Positions 41,643-53,384 are shown, counted from the stretch's first letter. The stretch: 64,000 bases of DNA from Geodermatophilus pulveris (GCF_900188375.1 NZ_FZOO01000007.1:124001-188000); one strand, 5' to 3'. Program-made: numbers and translations. The notes: generated by a model from the letters alone, not told the origin.

Positions 41643-42725
41643 TCAGGCCAGCTCGCGCAGCAGCTCCCGGGCCCGCTGCTCGGTGCCGGCGGCGACGAAG
41701 CGGATCAGCGTCTCGGTGTCCGGGCGCAGCAGCAGCGGCTCCCCGTCGCGGTCCAGGGCCACCCCGCCGGCGGCGGACAGCAGGGCCAGCCCACCGGCGA
41801 CGTCGTGCACGTGGGTGCCGCTGCGGTCCAGGTTCTGCCAGGCGCCGGCGGCGCCGTCGGCGACCAGGCAGACGTCGACGGCGGTGCAGCCGGTCACCCG
41901 CACCCGCCGGGCGGTGCGCGGCACGCGGACCGCCGACCCGGACGGCGCCGTCGGGGCCACGACGGTGCCGGCGTCCCGCGGCCGCACCGGCACCCCGTCG
42001 CGGTACGCCCCGCCACCGGCCGCCCCGGACCAGCGGCGGCCGGAGGACAGGTCGGCGACCAGGCCGGCGACCGGCCGGCCGTCCTGCACCAGCGCCGCGG
42101 AGAACGCCCAGGGGGCCAGCCCCGCGCGGAAGTTGCCGGTGCCGTCCAGCGGGTCGAGGACCACCCACGGCTCGTCGCCGGAGACGGGGCGGTCGGAGCG
42201 CTCCTCGCTGAGCACGGTCACCCCCAGCGGGCGCAGCGCGTGCGCCGCGGCCAGGTGCGCGGCCTCGTCGGCGCCCAGCGACGGGCTGCCGTCGGACTTC
42301 GTGGTGTCCTGGCCGGTGTCCCGGGCCAGCGCGACGGCCACCTCCACCCGGGTGGCCGCCAGCGCGGCCAGGTGCAGGAACCGCGCGGCCGGCGGCGCGC
42401 CCTCCGCCGGCGGCGGGACGGGCACGACGTCGTCCCGCAGGCCGTCGCGCACCCGCTCGCAGCCCCAGCCGGCCGCGGTGGCGGTCACCGCCGGCTCGGT
42501 GGCCCGGGCGCCGCGGCGGGCGACCAGCACCGCCTCGGCGTGCCCGTCGGCGGCCCACCCGCGGCGCAGCAGGGCGACGGCGCCCCCGCCGTCGACGAGC
42601 AGGCGCAGGCCCGGGTCGCTGAGGGTGGTCGCCAGCGCGGCCGGCGCGACGCCGAGCGCCCGCGCCGCGGCCTGCACGTCGCCGGAGCCCCGGGCCACCC
42701 GGAGGTCGACCGGCTCCGTGCCCAT
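41643..42725 (-). CDS. Inositol monophosphatase-family phosphatase with extra N-terminal domain
   Basis: 360 residues from ATG 42725. The phosphatase domain (about 105-355) has TLSEERSD, the metal site WVVLDPLDGTGNFRAGL, and THVHDVAGGLALL near the end. The first 100 residues (ARALGVAPAALATTLSDPGLR, VALLRRGWAADGHAEAVLVARRG) are not part of the usual family and I cannot identify them. Substrate could be inositol-P, histidinol-P or PAP. Confidence 0.88.
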   Translation of the reverse strand: MGTEPVDLRVARGSGDVQAAARALGVAPAALATTLSDPGLRLLVDGGGAVALLRRGWAADGHAEAVLVARRGARATEPAVTATAAGWGCERVRDGLRDDVVPVPPPAEGAPPAARFLHLAALAATRVEVAVALARDTGQDTTKSDGSPSLGADEAAHLAAAHALRPLGVTVLSEERSDRPVSGDEPWVVLDPLDGTGNFRAGLAPWAFSAALVQDGRPVAGLVADLSSGRRWSGAAGGGAYRDGVPVRPRDAGTVVAPTAPSGSAVRVPRTARRVRVTGCTAVDVCLVADGAAGAWQNLDRSGTHVHDVAGGLALLSAAGGVALDRDGEPLLLRPDTETLIRFVAAGTEQRARELLRELA

Positions 42726-42793
42726 GGTGGACAAGCATCGGCTGCGGGCCCGCCTGGCGCGCGTCGGGGCGGCCGCGCCGGGACGATGCCGGG

Positions 42794-43726
42794 GTGCACC
42801 GACTCACCGCCACGCCCGTGCCCGGCCTGCCGCCCGCCCAGCACGGGGAGGGCCCGACCTGGGACGCCGGGCGCGCGGAGCTGCTGTGGGTGGACATCGC
42901 CGCGGGGCAGGTCCGGCGGGCCGTGGTCACCGCCGACGGCGGCCTCACCGAGACGGGGGTGCACCGCGGCGGGGACACCGTCGGCGCCGTCGTCCCGGCG
43001 GCGGCCGGCGGGTGGCTGCTGGCCGCGGACGGCGGCTTGACCCACCTCGCCGCCGACGGCACCGCCCGGGTGCTCGTGGCCCTCGCCGGGGAGGGCGGGA
43101 CCGCGGAGGGCGGCGGCACGCGGATGAACGACGCGGCCTGCGACCCCGCCGGGCGGTTCCTCGCCGGGACGATGGCCTTCGACGAGCGGCCGGGCGCCGG
43201 CGCGCTGTACCGGCTGGACCTCGACGGCACCGTGACCACCGTGCTCGACGGGCTGACCGTCTCCAACGGCATCGACTGGTCCCCGGACGGGCGCACCGTC
43301 TACCTCGCCGACTCCGGCCCGGGCGTGGTGCACGCGTTCGGCTACGACCCGGACACCGGGGCGTTCGGCGCCGGCCGGCTGCTCCTGCAGTCAGGCGGGG
43401 ACGACGGCGTGGCCGACGGTCTCACCGTCGACGACGAGGGCTGCGTGTGGACCGCGCTGTGGGGCGGCGGGCAGGTGCGCCGCTGGTCACCGGACGGCGA
43501 CCTGCTCGCCGTGGTGGAGGTACCCGGGGTGACGCAGACGTCGAGCTGCGCCTTCGCCGGCCCCGGCCGGGACCTGCTGGTCGTCAGCACGTCGGCGGAG
43601 GGGCTGGACGACGCCGCACGGGCCGCCCAGCCCGACGCCGGCCGGTTGTTCACCGCCCGCCCGGGGGTCACCGGCCCGCCGGCGCGCCCCTACCGCGGGC
43701 CGCTGTCGGGGATCGTCCAGCGCTGA
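42794..43726 (+). CDS. SMP-30/gluconolactonase-family lactonase
   Basis: 310 residues, GTG start. Beta-propeller with AQHGEGPTWDAGRAELLWVDI, TRMNDAACDPAGRFLAGTM, LTVSNGIDWSPDGRTVYLADS and GVADGLTVDDEGCVWTALW, covering the Glu, Asn and Asp metal ligands of the family. Hydrolyses sugar lactones; the sugar is unknown. Divergent from the IMPase. Confidence 0.92.
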   Translation: MHRLTATPVPGLPPAQHGEGPTWDAGRAELLWVDIAAGQVRRAVVTADGGLTETGVHRGGDTVGAVVPAAAGGWLLAADGGLTHLAADGTARVLVALAGEGGTAEGGGTRMNDAACDPAGRFLAGTMAFDERPGAGALYRLDLDGTVTTVLDGLTVSNGIDWSPDGRTVYLADSGPGVVHAFGYDPDTGAFGAGRLLLQSGGDDGVADGLTVDDEGCVWTALWGGGQVRRWSPDGDLLAVVEVPGVTQTSSCAFAGPGRDLLVVSTSAEGLDDAARAAQPDAGRLFTARPGVTGPPARPYRGPLSGIVQR

Positions 43727-43739
43727 GGCCCGCCTCCGG

Positions 43740-44612
43740 TCAGGCGCCGCCGAGCTCGCGCAGCGCCTCCGCGGCGAGGTCGTCGCCGTCGGCCGCGCCC
43801 AGCCGGAAGTGCTCGACGGCACCGTCGAGGTCGCCGCGGTCGGCCAGCAGCACGGCCAGGTTGTGGTGGCAGTAGCCGTCGCCGGCGGCGATGCCGGCGC
43901 GGTAGGCCTCCTCGGCCGCCTCCTCGTCGCGCAGCTCCTCGGCGTAGAAGTTGCCCAGCGGCAGCCACGCCTGCGCCTCGCCGAGCTTGGCGCCGCGCTC
44001 CAGGGTGGAGCGGGCCTGCGGCACCCGGCCGGTGACCCGCAGCAGCGAGGCCAGCGCGACCCGGGCGCCCGGGTAGCGGTCGGCCGCGGCCCGCAGGTCG
44101 GCCTCCAGTGACGTGTCGTGCGAGGCGGCCCACCGCCAGCAGGCGGCCACGGCGGCGGCGACGTCGTCCCCCGCCGCGGCGAGCTCGGCCACCACCTCGA
44201 GGGCCTGCTCCTGCTCGCCCTGCTCGTGCAGCAGGAAGGCCAGGTGCATCCGGCCCTGGGCGTCCCCGGCCGCGACGGCACCGCGGTAGGCGCGCAGGGC
44301 GCCGGCCCGGTCGCCGAGCTCCTCGAGCACCACGCCGAGGTTCAGCCAGGCGTCGCGCTCGCCGCCGGCCAGCGCGCGCTCGTAGGCGTCGATCGCGTCG
44401 GGGACCCGCCCGCGCGCGGCCAGGGAGTTGCCGAGGTTGAACCAGCCGAGGGCGTCGCCCAGCTCGGCGGCCCGCCGGAAGCAGCGCTCGGCGTCCCGGT
44501 GCCGGCCGGCGTCGGCCAGGTCGCAGCCGAGCTCGATGACGGCGTCGGCGTCCCGGCAGGCGCGCAGCCGCCGGAGGCGCCCGTCCAGGTCCTCCCGCAT
44601 GCCGGTGATCAT
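43740..44612 (-). CDS. Tetratricopeptide/Sel1-like repeat protein
   Basis: 290 residues from ATG 44612 (ATG 44600 also possible). Seven or so helical repeats such as GDALGWFNLGNSLAARGRVPDAIDAYERAL and GYCHHNLAVLLADRGDLDGAVEHFRLGA. No signal peptide or membrane segment; a cytoplasmic protein-interaction scaffold. No partner can be named from context. Confidence 0.85.
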   Translation of the reverse strand: MITGMREDLDGRLRRLRACRDADAVIELGCDLADAGRHRDAERCFRRAAELGDALGWFNLGNSLAARGRVPDAIDAYERALAGGERDAWLNLGVVLEELGDRAGALRAYRGAVAAGDAQGRMHLAFLLHEQGEQEQALEVVAELAAAGDDVAAAVAACWRWAASHDTSLEADLRAAADRYPGARVALASLLRVTGRVPQARSTLERGAKLGEAQAWLPLGNFYAEELRDEEAAEEAYRAGIAAGDGYCHHNLAVLLADRGDLDGAVEHFRLGAADGDDLAAEALRELGGA

Positions 44613-44677
44613 CACCGCGGCCGGGGGCGCCGTCGTCCCCCGGCAGGTGACTCTCACCCGTCGGAGGGCGGTGCCGC

Positions 44678-45868
44678 TCAGCCGCGCTCGGCGCGCAGCG
44701 CCTCGCGGATCCGGGTCCGCCCGCTGGTGCGCAGCAGCGCGCCGGCGTAGACCCGCCCACCGACCCGCACGATGAGCGCGATCGCCACCAGCATGAGGAC
44801 GACGGCCAGCAGCACCTGCCACGGGGCGGCCTCCCCGGCCGCCTGGCGGACCGGCATCACCAGCGGCGAGAGGCCCGGCACGTAGGAGGTGACCGTGGCC
44901 AGCGTGCCGCCGGGGTCGCCGGCCGCCTGGATGGCCACCACGAAGCCGCCGACGAGCAGCATCGACGCCGGCGTGAGCACGCTGCCGAGGTCCTCCTGCC
45001 GGCTGACCAGCGACGCGGCGACGGCGAAGACGCAGGCGTAGAAGGCGTAGCCGAGGACGAACCAGGCGACCACGGTGGCCACCGTGCCGACCAGCTCCCC
45101 CGGGACGTCGACCAGGTCGAGGGCCAGCGCGGCGGTCACCCCCACCACGCCGATGACCACGATCTGCCCGAGGCCGAGCAGCCCGAGGCCGAGCACCTTG
45201 CCGGCCAGCAGCTGCCACGGCCGCATGGTCGCCAGCAGCAGCTCCACGACCCGGCTGGCCTTCTCCTCGACGACGCCCTGGGCGACGAACTGGGCGAACA
45301 GGATGAGCAGGCCGTAGAGCACGACGACGCCGATGATCGCCACGACCACCTGCTGCCCGTCGTCCGCCGACCCGTCGAGCGTCGTCACCGCCACCTCGGG
45401 CAGGGCCTGCAGCTCCACCCCGGCCGCCAGCAGCCGGTCGGAGACCGCCACGCCGCTGACCGCGCCGGAGACGAGCGCCTCCAGGGTCGCGTCCCGGCCG
45501 GCGAGCAGCAGCTCCGGGGTGGGGCCGGCCCCGTCGAGCAGGGCGCCGTCGACCTCCTCGGCCTCCACCGCGGCCCGCGCCGCCGCCTCGTCGGGCAGCT
45601 CGACGACGTCCACGTCCAGGCCGACCGCGCCGGCCTGGGCCTCCACGGCCGGCCCGAGCCGCCCGTCCTCGGCCACGATGCCCAACCGGCTCACCCCGTC
45701 GCCCGCGCTGACCACCACCTGGAAGGCCATGAGCCCCAGCAGCAGGACGACGATGACGACGGAGCTGACGATGAAGTTCTTGTCCCGGATGCGGCTGGAC
45801 ACCTCCCGCGCGGCCACCAGCCGCACCAGGGCGGCGCTGCCCGGGTCGCGGGGGCCGGAGGCGGTCAC
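44678..45868 (-). CDS. ABC-2 type export permease (NatB-like)
   Basis: 396 residues. One N-terminal helix (FIVSSVVIVVLLLGLMAFQVVV), a large external domain (about 50-185), then five helices, with EEKASRVVELLLATMRPWQLLAGKVLG in the first cytoplasmic loop, typical of NatB/YhaP sodium or drug exporters. GTG start overlaps the ATPase stop by 4 bp (GTGA). Confidence 0.9.
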   Translation of the reverse strand: MTASGPRDPGSAALVRLVAAREVSSRIRDKNFIVSSVVIVVLLLGLMAFQVVVSAGDGVSRLGIVAEDGRLGPAVEAQAGAVGLDVDVVELPDEAAARAAVEAEEVDGALLDGAGPTPELLLAGRDATLEALVSGAVSGVAVSDRLLAAGVELQALPEVAVTTLDGSADDGQQVVVAIIGVVVLYGLLILFAQFVAQGVVEEKASRVVELLLATMRPWQLLAGKVLGLGLLGLGQIVVIGVVGVTAALALDLVDVPGELVGTVATVVAWFVLGYAFYACVFAVAASLVSRQEDLGSVLTPASMLLVGGFVVAIQAAGDPGGTLATVTSYVPGLSPLVMPVRQAAGEAAPWQVLLAVVLMLVAIALIVRVGGRVYAGALLRTSGRTRIREALRAERG

Positions 45869-46776
45869 GCGGCGACCGCCCGGCCCGGCGCGGCGACGGC
45901 CTCGCGGAACAGCTCGACCAGGGTCGGCTCGCGCCAGGCGAAGTGGGTGACCCGCCCGGTGCGCAGCGCCGCGGCCAACACGGCCTGGTCGTCTGCCCCG
46001 GCGGCCAGCTCGAGCAGGGTGTCGCCGGCGCGCTCGGAGGCCACCCGGACGCCGGGCAGCCCGGCCGCCCAGCCCGCGGGCGCGTCGGGGACCACCACCC
46101 GCAGCAGCCGGCCGGCCTCGCGGCGGCGCAGCTCGGCGACCGGCCCGGCGGCGACCATCGTGCCGCGCGCCAGGATGCCGACGGCGTCGCAGAGCCGCTC
46201 GACGAGGTCCAGCTGGTGGCTGGAGAAGACGACCGGCACACCGCCGCGGACCTGCTCGAGCAGCGCCTCGGCCAGGGCGTCGACCCCGACCGGGTCCAGG
46301 CCGGAGAACGGCTCGTCGAGGATGAGCACCTCCGGCCGGCCGACCAGGGCCGCGGCCAGCTGCACCCGCTGCTGGTTGCCCAGCGACAGCTTCTCCACCT
46401 GGTCGCGGCGGCGCTCGCCCAGCCCGAGGCGCTCGGCCCAGTGGTCGGCCGCGCGGGCGGCCGGGGCGGCGTCCAGGCCGTGCAGCCGGGCCAGGTAGGT
46501 CAGCTGCTCGGCGACCCGCATCCGGGGGTAGAGGCCGCGCTCCTCGGGCATGTAGCCGATCCGCCGGCGCAGCGCCTGGTCCAGCGGCCGCCTGCGCCAG
46601 CGCACCTCGCCGGCGTCGGCGCGGGCCAGCCCCATGGCGATCCGCATCGTGGTCGTCTTGCCGGCCCCGTTCGCGCCGCAGAAGCCGAACATCGAGCCGG
46701 GCGCGACGGTGAACGAGACGCCGTCGAGCACCCGGTCGGCCCCGTAGCTCTTGCACAGCCCGTCGAACTCCAGCAC
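45865..46776 (-). CDS. ABC transporter ATP-binding protein (NatA-like)
   Basis: 303 residues from GTG. Walker A GANGAGKTT, Q-loop GYMPEERGLYPRM, signature LSLGNQQRVQLAAAL (LSxGN variant typical of NatA), Walker B VLILDEPFSGLDP, H-loop FSSHQ. The C-terminal 70 residues are an extra regulatory domain. Pairs with the permease below it; the cargo is unknown. Confidence 0.93.
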   Translation of the reverse strand: MLEFDGLCKSYGADRVLDGVSFTVAPGSMFGFCGANGAGKTTTMRIAMGLARADAGEVRWRRRPLDQALRRRIGYMPEERGLYPRMRVAEQLTYLARLHGLDAAPAARAADHWAERLGLGERRRDQVEKLSLGNQQRVQLAAALVGRPEVLILDEPFSGLDPVGVDALAEALLEQVRGGVPVVFSSHQLDLVERLCDAVGILARGTMVAAGPVAELRRREAGRLLRVVVPDAPAGWAAGLPGVRVASERAGDTLLELAAGADDQAVLAAALRTGRVTHFAWREPTLVELFREAVAAPGRAVAA

Positions 46777-46824
46777 GCGCGCTCCCCAGGACGTGGACCC
46801 GCCGCCGACGCTAGCGGGGACCGC

Positions 46825-47535
46825 TCAGTGCACGCAGGCCCCGCTCCGCAGCGCGGTCACGGTCACGGCCGCGCCGCCGCCGTCCACCAGCCAGGCGGTG
46901 CCGCGCCCGGCCACCCGCGCTCCGTCGCCGTCGAGGTGGACGGCGGTGTCCTCGTCGAGCGCCAGCCCCCGCCCGGCACCGGCCACGGCGGTCAGCAGCC
47001 GCGGGAGGGTGCCCCACTGCGCGCAGTGCACGTCGACGGTCCACGGCGCCAGGCCCAGCCCCTCGACGACGGCGACCTCGTGCAGGTCCTCGGCGGCGTC
47101 CTCCGGGCAGACCGGCACCCCGCCGGAGCGCCAGCCGCCGACGAGGGCGCGGCCGGCGGCGACCGCCGCGCCGGCGGGGAACCCGCCGTAGGGCCGGTCA
47201 CCCGCGGCCAGCCAGGCCCGCAGCTCCCCGGCGGCCGGTGCCAGCGCGGCGGCGTAGGCCGGGGTGAGGCCGCCGCAGACGAGCACCGCGTCCGCGTCGC
47301 CCAGCGCGGCCACGTCCAGCCGGCCGCCCAGCGGCACCAGCACCGGCACCGGCTCGCAGGTCGCCGTCCGCCGCAGGGCCCCGGCCCACCGCGCGGCCTG
47401 CGCCCCGCCGTCCCCCTCGTCGACCACCAGCGTGGCGACGACCGGTGCGGTGCCGGCGGCCTCCAGGAACGGCCCGTACACGGCGGCCGCGGCCGACGGG
47501 TCCCATCCCCCGCCGATCAGGTGGACGCTGGGCAC
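46825..47535 (-). CDS. Peptidase E / glutamine-amidotransferase-like protein, nucleophile lost
   Basis: 236 residues, GTG start. Fold of the S51 peptidase E/cyanophycinase group: SVHLIGGGWDP, VLVCGGLTPAYAAAL, then GGFPAGAAVAAGRALVGGW. In active members the last motif is GxSAGA with a catalytic Ser; here it is FPAGA, Pro in place of Ser. The gene looks otherwise intact, so it is probably a pseudoenzyme or uses another residue. Confidence 0.75.
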   Translation of the reverse strand: MPSVHLIGGGWDPSAAAAVYGPFLEAAGTAPVVATLVVDEGDGGAQAARWAGALRRTATCEPVPVLVPLGGRLDVAALGDADAVLVCGGLTPAYAAALAPAAGELRAWLAAGDRPYGGFPAGAAVAAGRALVGGWRSGGVPVCPEDAAEDLHEVAVVEGLGLAPWTVDVHCAQWGTLPRLLTAVAGAGRGLALDEDTAVHLDGDGARVAGRGTAWLVDGGGAAVTVTALRSGACVH

Positions 47536-47616
47536 GGCGGACTCCCCGGGGGTCGGTGGGTGTGGTGACGACAGTCTGCCTCGCGGGCCGGGCGCGGCCG
47601 GTGTCTCATCAGGGTC

Positions 47617-48291
47617 ATGAGCCAGGAGAACGTGCCGGCGCAGCCGCCGACCGGGGTCGGGCTGGAGGGGCTGCGCGCCGCCGCGGCCGGCTGCCGGGCC
47701 TGCGAGCTGTGGGAGCCGGCGACCCAGACCGTCTTCGGCGAGGGCCCGGAGACCGCCCGGGTGGTCTTCGTCGGCGAGCAGCCCGGCGACCAGGAGGACC
47801 GCAGGGGCGAGCCGTTCGTCGGCCCGGCCGGGCGGCTGCTGGACCGGGCCCTGGGCGACGCCGGCATCGAGCGCGGCGACGCGTACATCACCAACGCCGT
47901 CAAGCACTTCCGCTTCACGCCGACGCCCAAGCGGCGGCTGCACCAGACGCCCGGGCCGGAGCACCTGCGCGCCTGCCGCCCGTGGCTGGAGGCGGAGTTC
48001 GCCGTCCTGCAGCCGGAGGTCGTCGTCTGCCTCGGTGCCACCGCCGCCAAGGCGCTGATCTCCCCGTCGTTCCGGATCACCAGGGAGCGCGGGCAGCTGC
48101 TGCCGTGGACCCCGCCGGGCGCGGACACGCTGTTCAGCGCGGCCGACGACGACGAGGACGCCCCCCACCAGACCTGGATGCTGGCCACCACGCACCCCTC
48201 GGCCATCCTGCGGACGCCGGACGAGGCCCGCCCGGCCGCCTACGACGCGCTCGTCGCCGACCTGCGGGTGGTCGCCCAGGCGCTGGCCTGA
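47617..48291 (+). CDS. udgX: UdgX-type uracil-DNA glycosylase
   Basis: 224 residues. Motif A GEQPGDQEDRRGEPFVGPAG, then the UdgX-specific loop KRRLHQTP whose His forms a covalent bond with the uracil-derived site in Mycobacterium smegmatis UdgX, and motif THPSAILR near the end. Iron-sulfur cysteines: CRACELW and further Cys at RACRPW and VVCLG. It captures uracil in DNA. Confidence 0.93.
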   Translation: MSQENVPAQPPTGVGLEGLRAAAAGCRACELWEPATQTVFGEGPETARVVFVGEQPGDQEDRRGEPFVGPAGRLLDRALGDAGIERGDAYITNAVKHFRFTPTPKRRLHQTPGPEHLRACRPWLEAEFAVLQPEVVVCLGATAAKALISPSFRITRERGQLLPWTPPGADTLFSAADDDEDAPHQTWMLATTHPSAILRTPDEARPAAYDALVADLRVVAQALA

Positions 48292-48342
48292 GCGCCGGCT
48301 GCCGCCGTGCGGGCACCCGGCCGGCCGGGTAGGACGGTGCCC

Positions 48343-48786
48343 ATGGACCGCATCTACACCGCCGAGGCGACCGCCACCGGCGCCCGCACCGGCGAGGTGG
48401 CCTCCTCCGACGGGCGGCTGGAGGCCCAGCTGTCCCGGCCGTCGGAGATGGGCGGGGACGGCGGCCCGGGCACCAACCCCGAGCAGCTGTTCGCCGCGGG
48501 CTACGCCGCGTGCTTCCACAGCGCCATGCGCTTCGGGCTGGAGGAGCTCGGGCTGGGCCCGTCGGCGCTGGATGGCTCCTCGGTCACCGCCCGGGTGCAC
48601 TTCCTGCGGGGCTCGCCCGGCGACTTCGGGCTGGCCGTGGACCTCTCCGCCCGGCTGCCGCGGCTGGACGAGGAGCAGGCCCGGCAGCTGATGGAGAAGA
48701 CGCACACCGTCTGCCCGTACTCCCGGGCCACCGCGGGCAACGTCGAGGTCGTCCTGCACGTCGTCCCGACGTCCTCGGCCGCCTAG
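48343..48786 (+). CDS. ohr: Organic hydroperoxide resistance protein (Ohr/OsmC)
   Basis: 147 residues from ATG 48343. Redox Cys pair in GYAACFHSAMRF and THTVCPYSRA, with TNPEQLFAAGYAACF typical of Ohr. Reduces organic peroxides with lipoyl or thiol partners. No OhrR regulator gene adjoins it. Confidence 0.94.
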   Translation: MDRIYTAEATATGARTGEVASSDGRLEAQLSRPSEMGGDGGPGTNPEQLFAAGYAACFHSAMRFGLEELGLGPSALDGSSVTARVHFLRGSPGDFGLAVDLSARLPRLDEEQARQLMEKTHTVCPYSRATAGNVEVVLHVVPTSSAA

Positions 48787-48799
48787 CCGGAGGGTCCGC

Positions 48800-50125
48800 T
48801 CACCCGCGTGCAGGGGGCTGGGCCGACCGGGAGGCCCGGAAGGCCCAGAAGGACGGGACGGCCAGCGCGACGACGACCATCGCGGCGACCACCAGCACGC
48901 CGCCGGACACCATCGCCACGGTGACCCCGGCGGCGCTGGCGACGGCACCGGCCCGGAGGTCGCCCAGCCGCGGCCCGCCGGCGACCACGACGAGGAAGAC
49001 GCCCTGCATCCGGCCGCGCATCCCCTCCGGTGCGGCCAGCTGCAGCATCGAGGAGCGCAGCACCGCGCTCACCATGTCGCCGGCACCGGCCACGGCCAGG
49101 CAGAGGACGGCCAGCCACAGCGTCGGCGCGAACCCGAAGCCGATGATCGCCACGGCCCACACCGCGATGGCGGCGATGACCACCGCGCCCTGGCGGTCCA
49201 CCCGGGACACCCACCCGGAGGTCAGCCCCATGAGCAGCGCGCCGATCGAGATGCCGGCGAACAGCCAGCCCAGCGCGGCCGGCGAGCCGGCGAAGCGGCC
49301 CTCGGCCAGCTCGGGGAAGACCGCCTGCGGCCAGGCGAAGAGCATCGCGACCACGTCGACCACGAAGGTCATCAGCAGCACCGGCTGGGTGCGCAGGAAG
49401 GCGAAGCCCTCGCCGACGCCGCGCACCGCGGCGCCCAGCCGCAGCGGCCCGGCGTCCCGCCCGGGCGGCAGCGGCGGCAGCCCGCGCAGCAGCCAGACGG
49501 CGACCAGGAACCCCACCGCGTCCAGGGCGTAGGTGACCGGCAGGCCGCCGAGGGCGATGAGCAGCCCGGCCAGCAGCGGGCCGGCGATGACGCCCACCTG
49601 GCGCACCGTCATCGCCAGGGCGTTCGCCGCCGGGACGCCGGCGTCCCCGACGAGCGCGGGGATGACCGCGCTGCGGGTGGGCTGGTTGACCGCGACCAGA
49701 CCGGACATCGCCGCGGTCAGCACCCACAGCAGCGCCAGGTCGCCGCCCCCGGGCAGCAGCGCCTGGCCGGCCAGCAGCACGGCGGTGACCGCCGAGCCGA
49801 CGCCGGTGACCAGCAGGAGGCGCCGGCGGTCCATCGAGTCGGCGATCGCCCCGCCGAGCAGGCCGAAGACGACCAGCGGCACCAGCGCCACGACCGAGGT
49901 GACGCCGACCATCAGCGAGGACCCGGTGAGGGCGTAGACCTGGTACGGGACGGCGACCAGCGTCATCTGCTGGCCGAGCATCGTGGCCGCCACGCCCCAG
50001 AACAGCCGGCGGAAGTGCGGGTTCCGCAGCGGCGTGGTGTCGATCGCCCAGGCCCGGCGGGGTCCGGGCGGGACCGGCTCCGCGACGGGGGCGCCGCCCT
50101 CGACCGGGTCGACCGGGGAGGTCAC
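48800..50125 (-). CDS. MFS exporter (EntS-like)
   Basis: 441 residues from GTG 50125; the upstream in-frame part is polar and unlikely. Twelve predicted helices; NPHFRRLFWGVAATMLGQQMTLVAVPYQVYALTGSS and FGLLGGAIADSMDRRRLLL are the MFS/EntS-type signatures. Likely a small-molecule efflux pump; a siderophore role is only suggested by family. Confidence 0.88.
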   Translation of the reverse strand: MTSPVDPVEGGAPVAEPVPPGPRRAWAIDTTPLRNPHFRRLFWGVAATMLGQQMTLVAVPYQVYALTGSSLMVGVTSVVALVPLVVFGLLGGAIADSMDRRRLLLVTGVGSAVTAVLLAGQALLPGGGDLALLWVLTAAMSGLVAVNQPTRSAVIPALVGDAGVPAANALAMTVRQVGVIAGPLLAGLLIALGGLPVTYALDAVGFLVAVWLLRGLPPLPPGRDAGPLRLGAAVRGVGEGFAFLRTQPVLLMTFVVDVVAMLFAWPQAVFPELAEGRFAGSPAALGWLFAGISIGALLMGLTSGWVSRVDRQGAVVIAAIAVWAVAIIGFGFAPTLWLAVLCLAVAGAGDMVSAVLRSSMLQLAAPEGMRGRMQGVFLVVVAGGPRLGDLRAGAVASAAGVTVAMVSGGVLVVAAMVVVALAVPSFWAFRASRSAQPPARG

Positions 50126-50201
50126 CGGTCCACCGGATGTGCACGCGTCGTCGTCCGGCCCAGCTGCGCAGCGCAGTGCGTGCACGAACCGCGGGGCGTC
50201 C

Positions 50202-50858
50202 TCACGGGGCGAGCCGCTGGAGGACCCAGCCCCCACCCTCCTCGTCATCGCGGACGAAGCGCAGCCGGTCGTGCAGCCGGTCGGCGCCGCCCTGCCAGAA
50301 CTCCACGGTGTCGGGCACCACCCGGTAGCCGCCCCAGACCGGCGGGCGCGGCAGCTCCTCCCCCGCGGTGTCGGCGTCCAGCCGGCGCAGCCGGGCGACC
50401 AGCTCCTCGCGGGAGTCCACCGGCGTGGACTGGATCGACGCGGCGGCGGCCAGCTTCGCGCCGCGCGGGCGGGGGGCCCACAGATCGTCGGAGGCGCGCT
50501 CGCCCACCCGCTCCACCCGGCCGGTCACCCGCACCTGGCGCTGCAGCGCGTGCCACGGGAAGACCAGCGCGGCGCGCGGGTTCAGCGCCAGCTGGGCCCC
50601 CTTGGCCGAGGCCTGGCTGGAGACGAAGACGAAGCCCGCCTCGTCGTAGCCCTTGACCAGCACGATGCGCGCGTCCGGCGCCCCGTCGGCGTCGGCCGTG
50701 GCGACCACGACCGCGTTGGGCTCCGGCAGCTCCGCGGCGACCGCGTCGGCGAACCAGCGGTCGAACTGCTCGACCCAGGTGGGGGCCAGGTCGTCCTCCC
50801 GGAGGCCGCGGGTCGAGTAGTCCCTGCGCATGCGGGAGAGGTCGGGCACGACGTCCAT
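50202..50858 (-). CDS. pdxH: Pyridoxamine 5'-phosphate oxidase
   Basis: 218 residues. RMRRDYSTRGLREDDLAPTW at the start, PDARIVLVKGYDEAGFVFVSS (FMN), ALVFPWHALQRQVRVTGRVER and the C-terminal PxxWGGYRVVPDTVEFWQGGADRLHDR. Makes pyridoxal phosphate. Divergent from citrate synthase. Confidence 0.96.
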   Translation of the reverse strand: MDVVPDLSRMRRDYSTRGLREDDLAPTWVEQFDRWFADAVAAELPEPNAVVVATADADGAPDARIVLVKGYDEAGFVFVSSQASAKGAQLALNPRAALVFPWHALQRQVRVTGRVERVGERASDDLWAPRPRGAKLAAAASIQSTPVDSREELVARLRRLDADTAGEELPRPPVWGGYRVVPDTVEFWQGGADRLHDRLRFVRDDEEGGGWVLQRLAP

Positions 50859-50943
50859 CGTCCCAGCCGGGCAGGGGCGTCGTCGTCCCGGTCACCCGGG
50901 CACCGGGCCGCCGCCCCGGGTGACCCGGACCGGCCGGGTGCGC

Positions 50944-50949
50944 CTAGGG
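50944..50949 (+). promoter_or_regulatory. -10 box upstream of citrate synthase
   Basis: TAGGGT, 66 bp before the ATG at 51016. A -35 is not obvious. Confidence 0.35.
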
Positions 50950-51015
50950 TCGCAACCGCAGTCGCCCGCGGCCCTCCGGCCGCGGACGAGTCCCGCGCGC
51001 AGAGGAGCATGCGAG

Positions 51016-53296
<2,281 letters not shown>

Positions 53297-53384
53297 GCGG
53301 ACACCGCCGGCACGTCCCCGCGTGTCGGGCGGGACACGCCGCGCGCGGCTGGACCGGCGCTGCCCGGCTGGCAGCATCGCCGGT

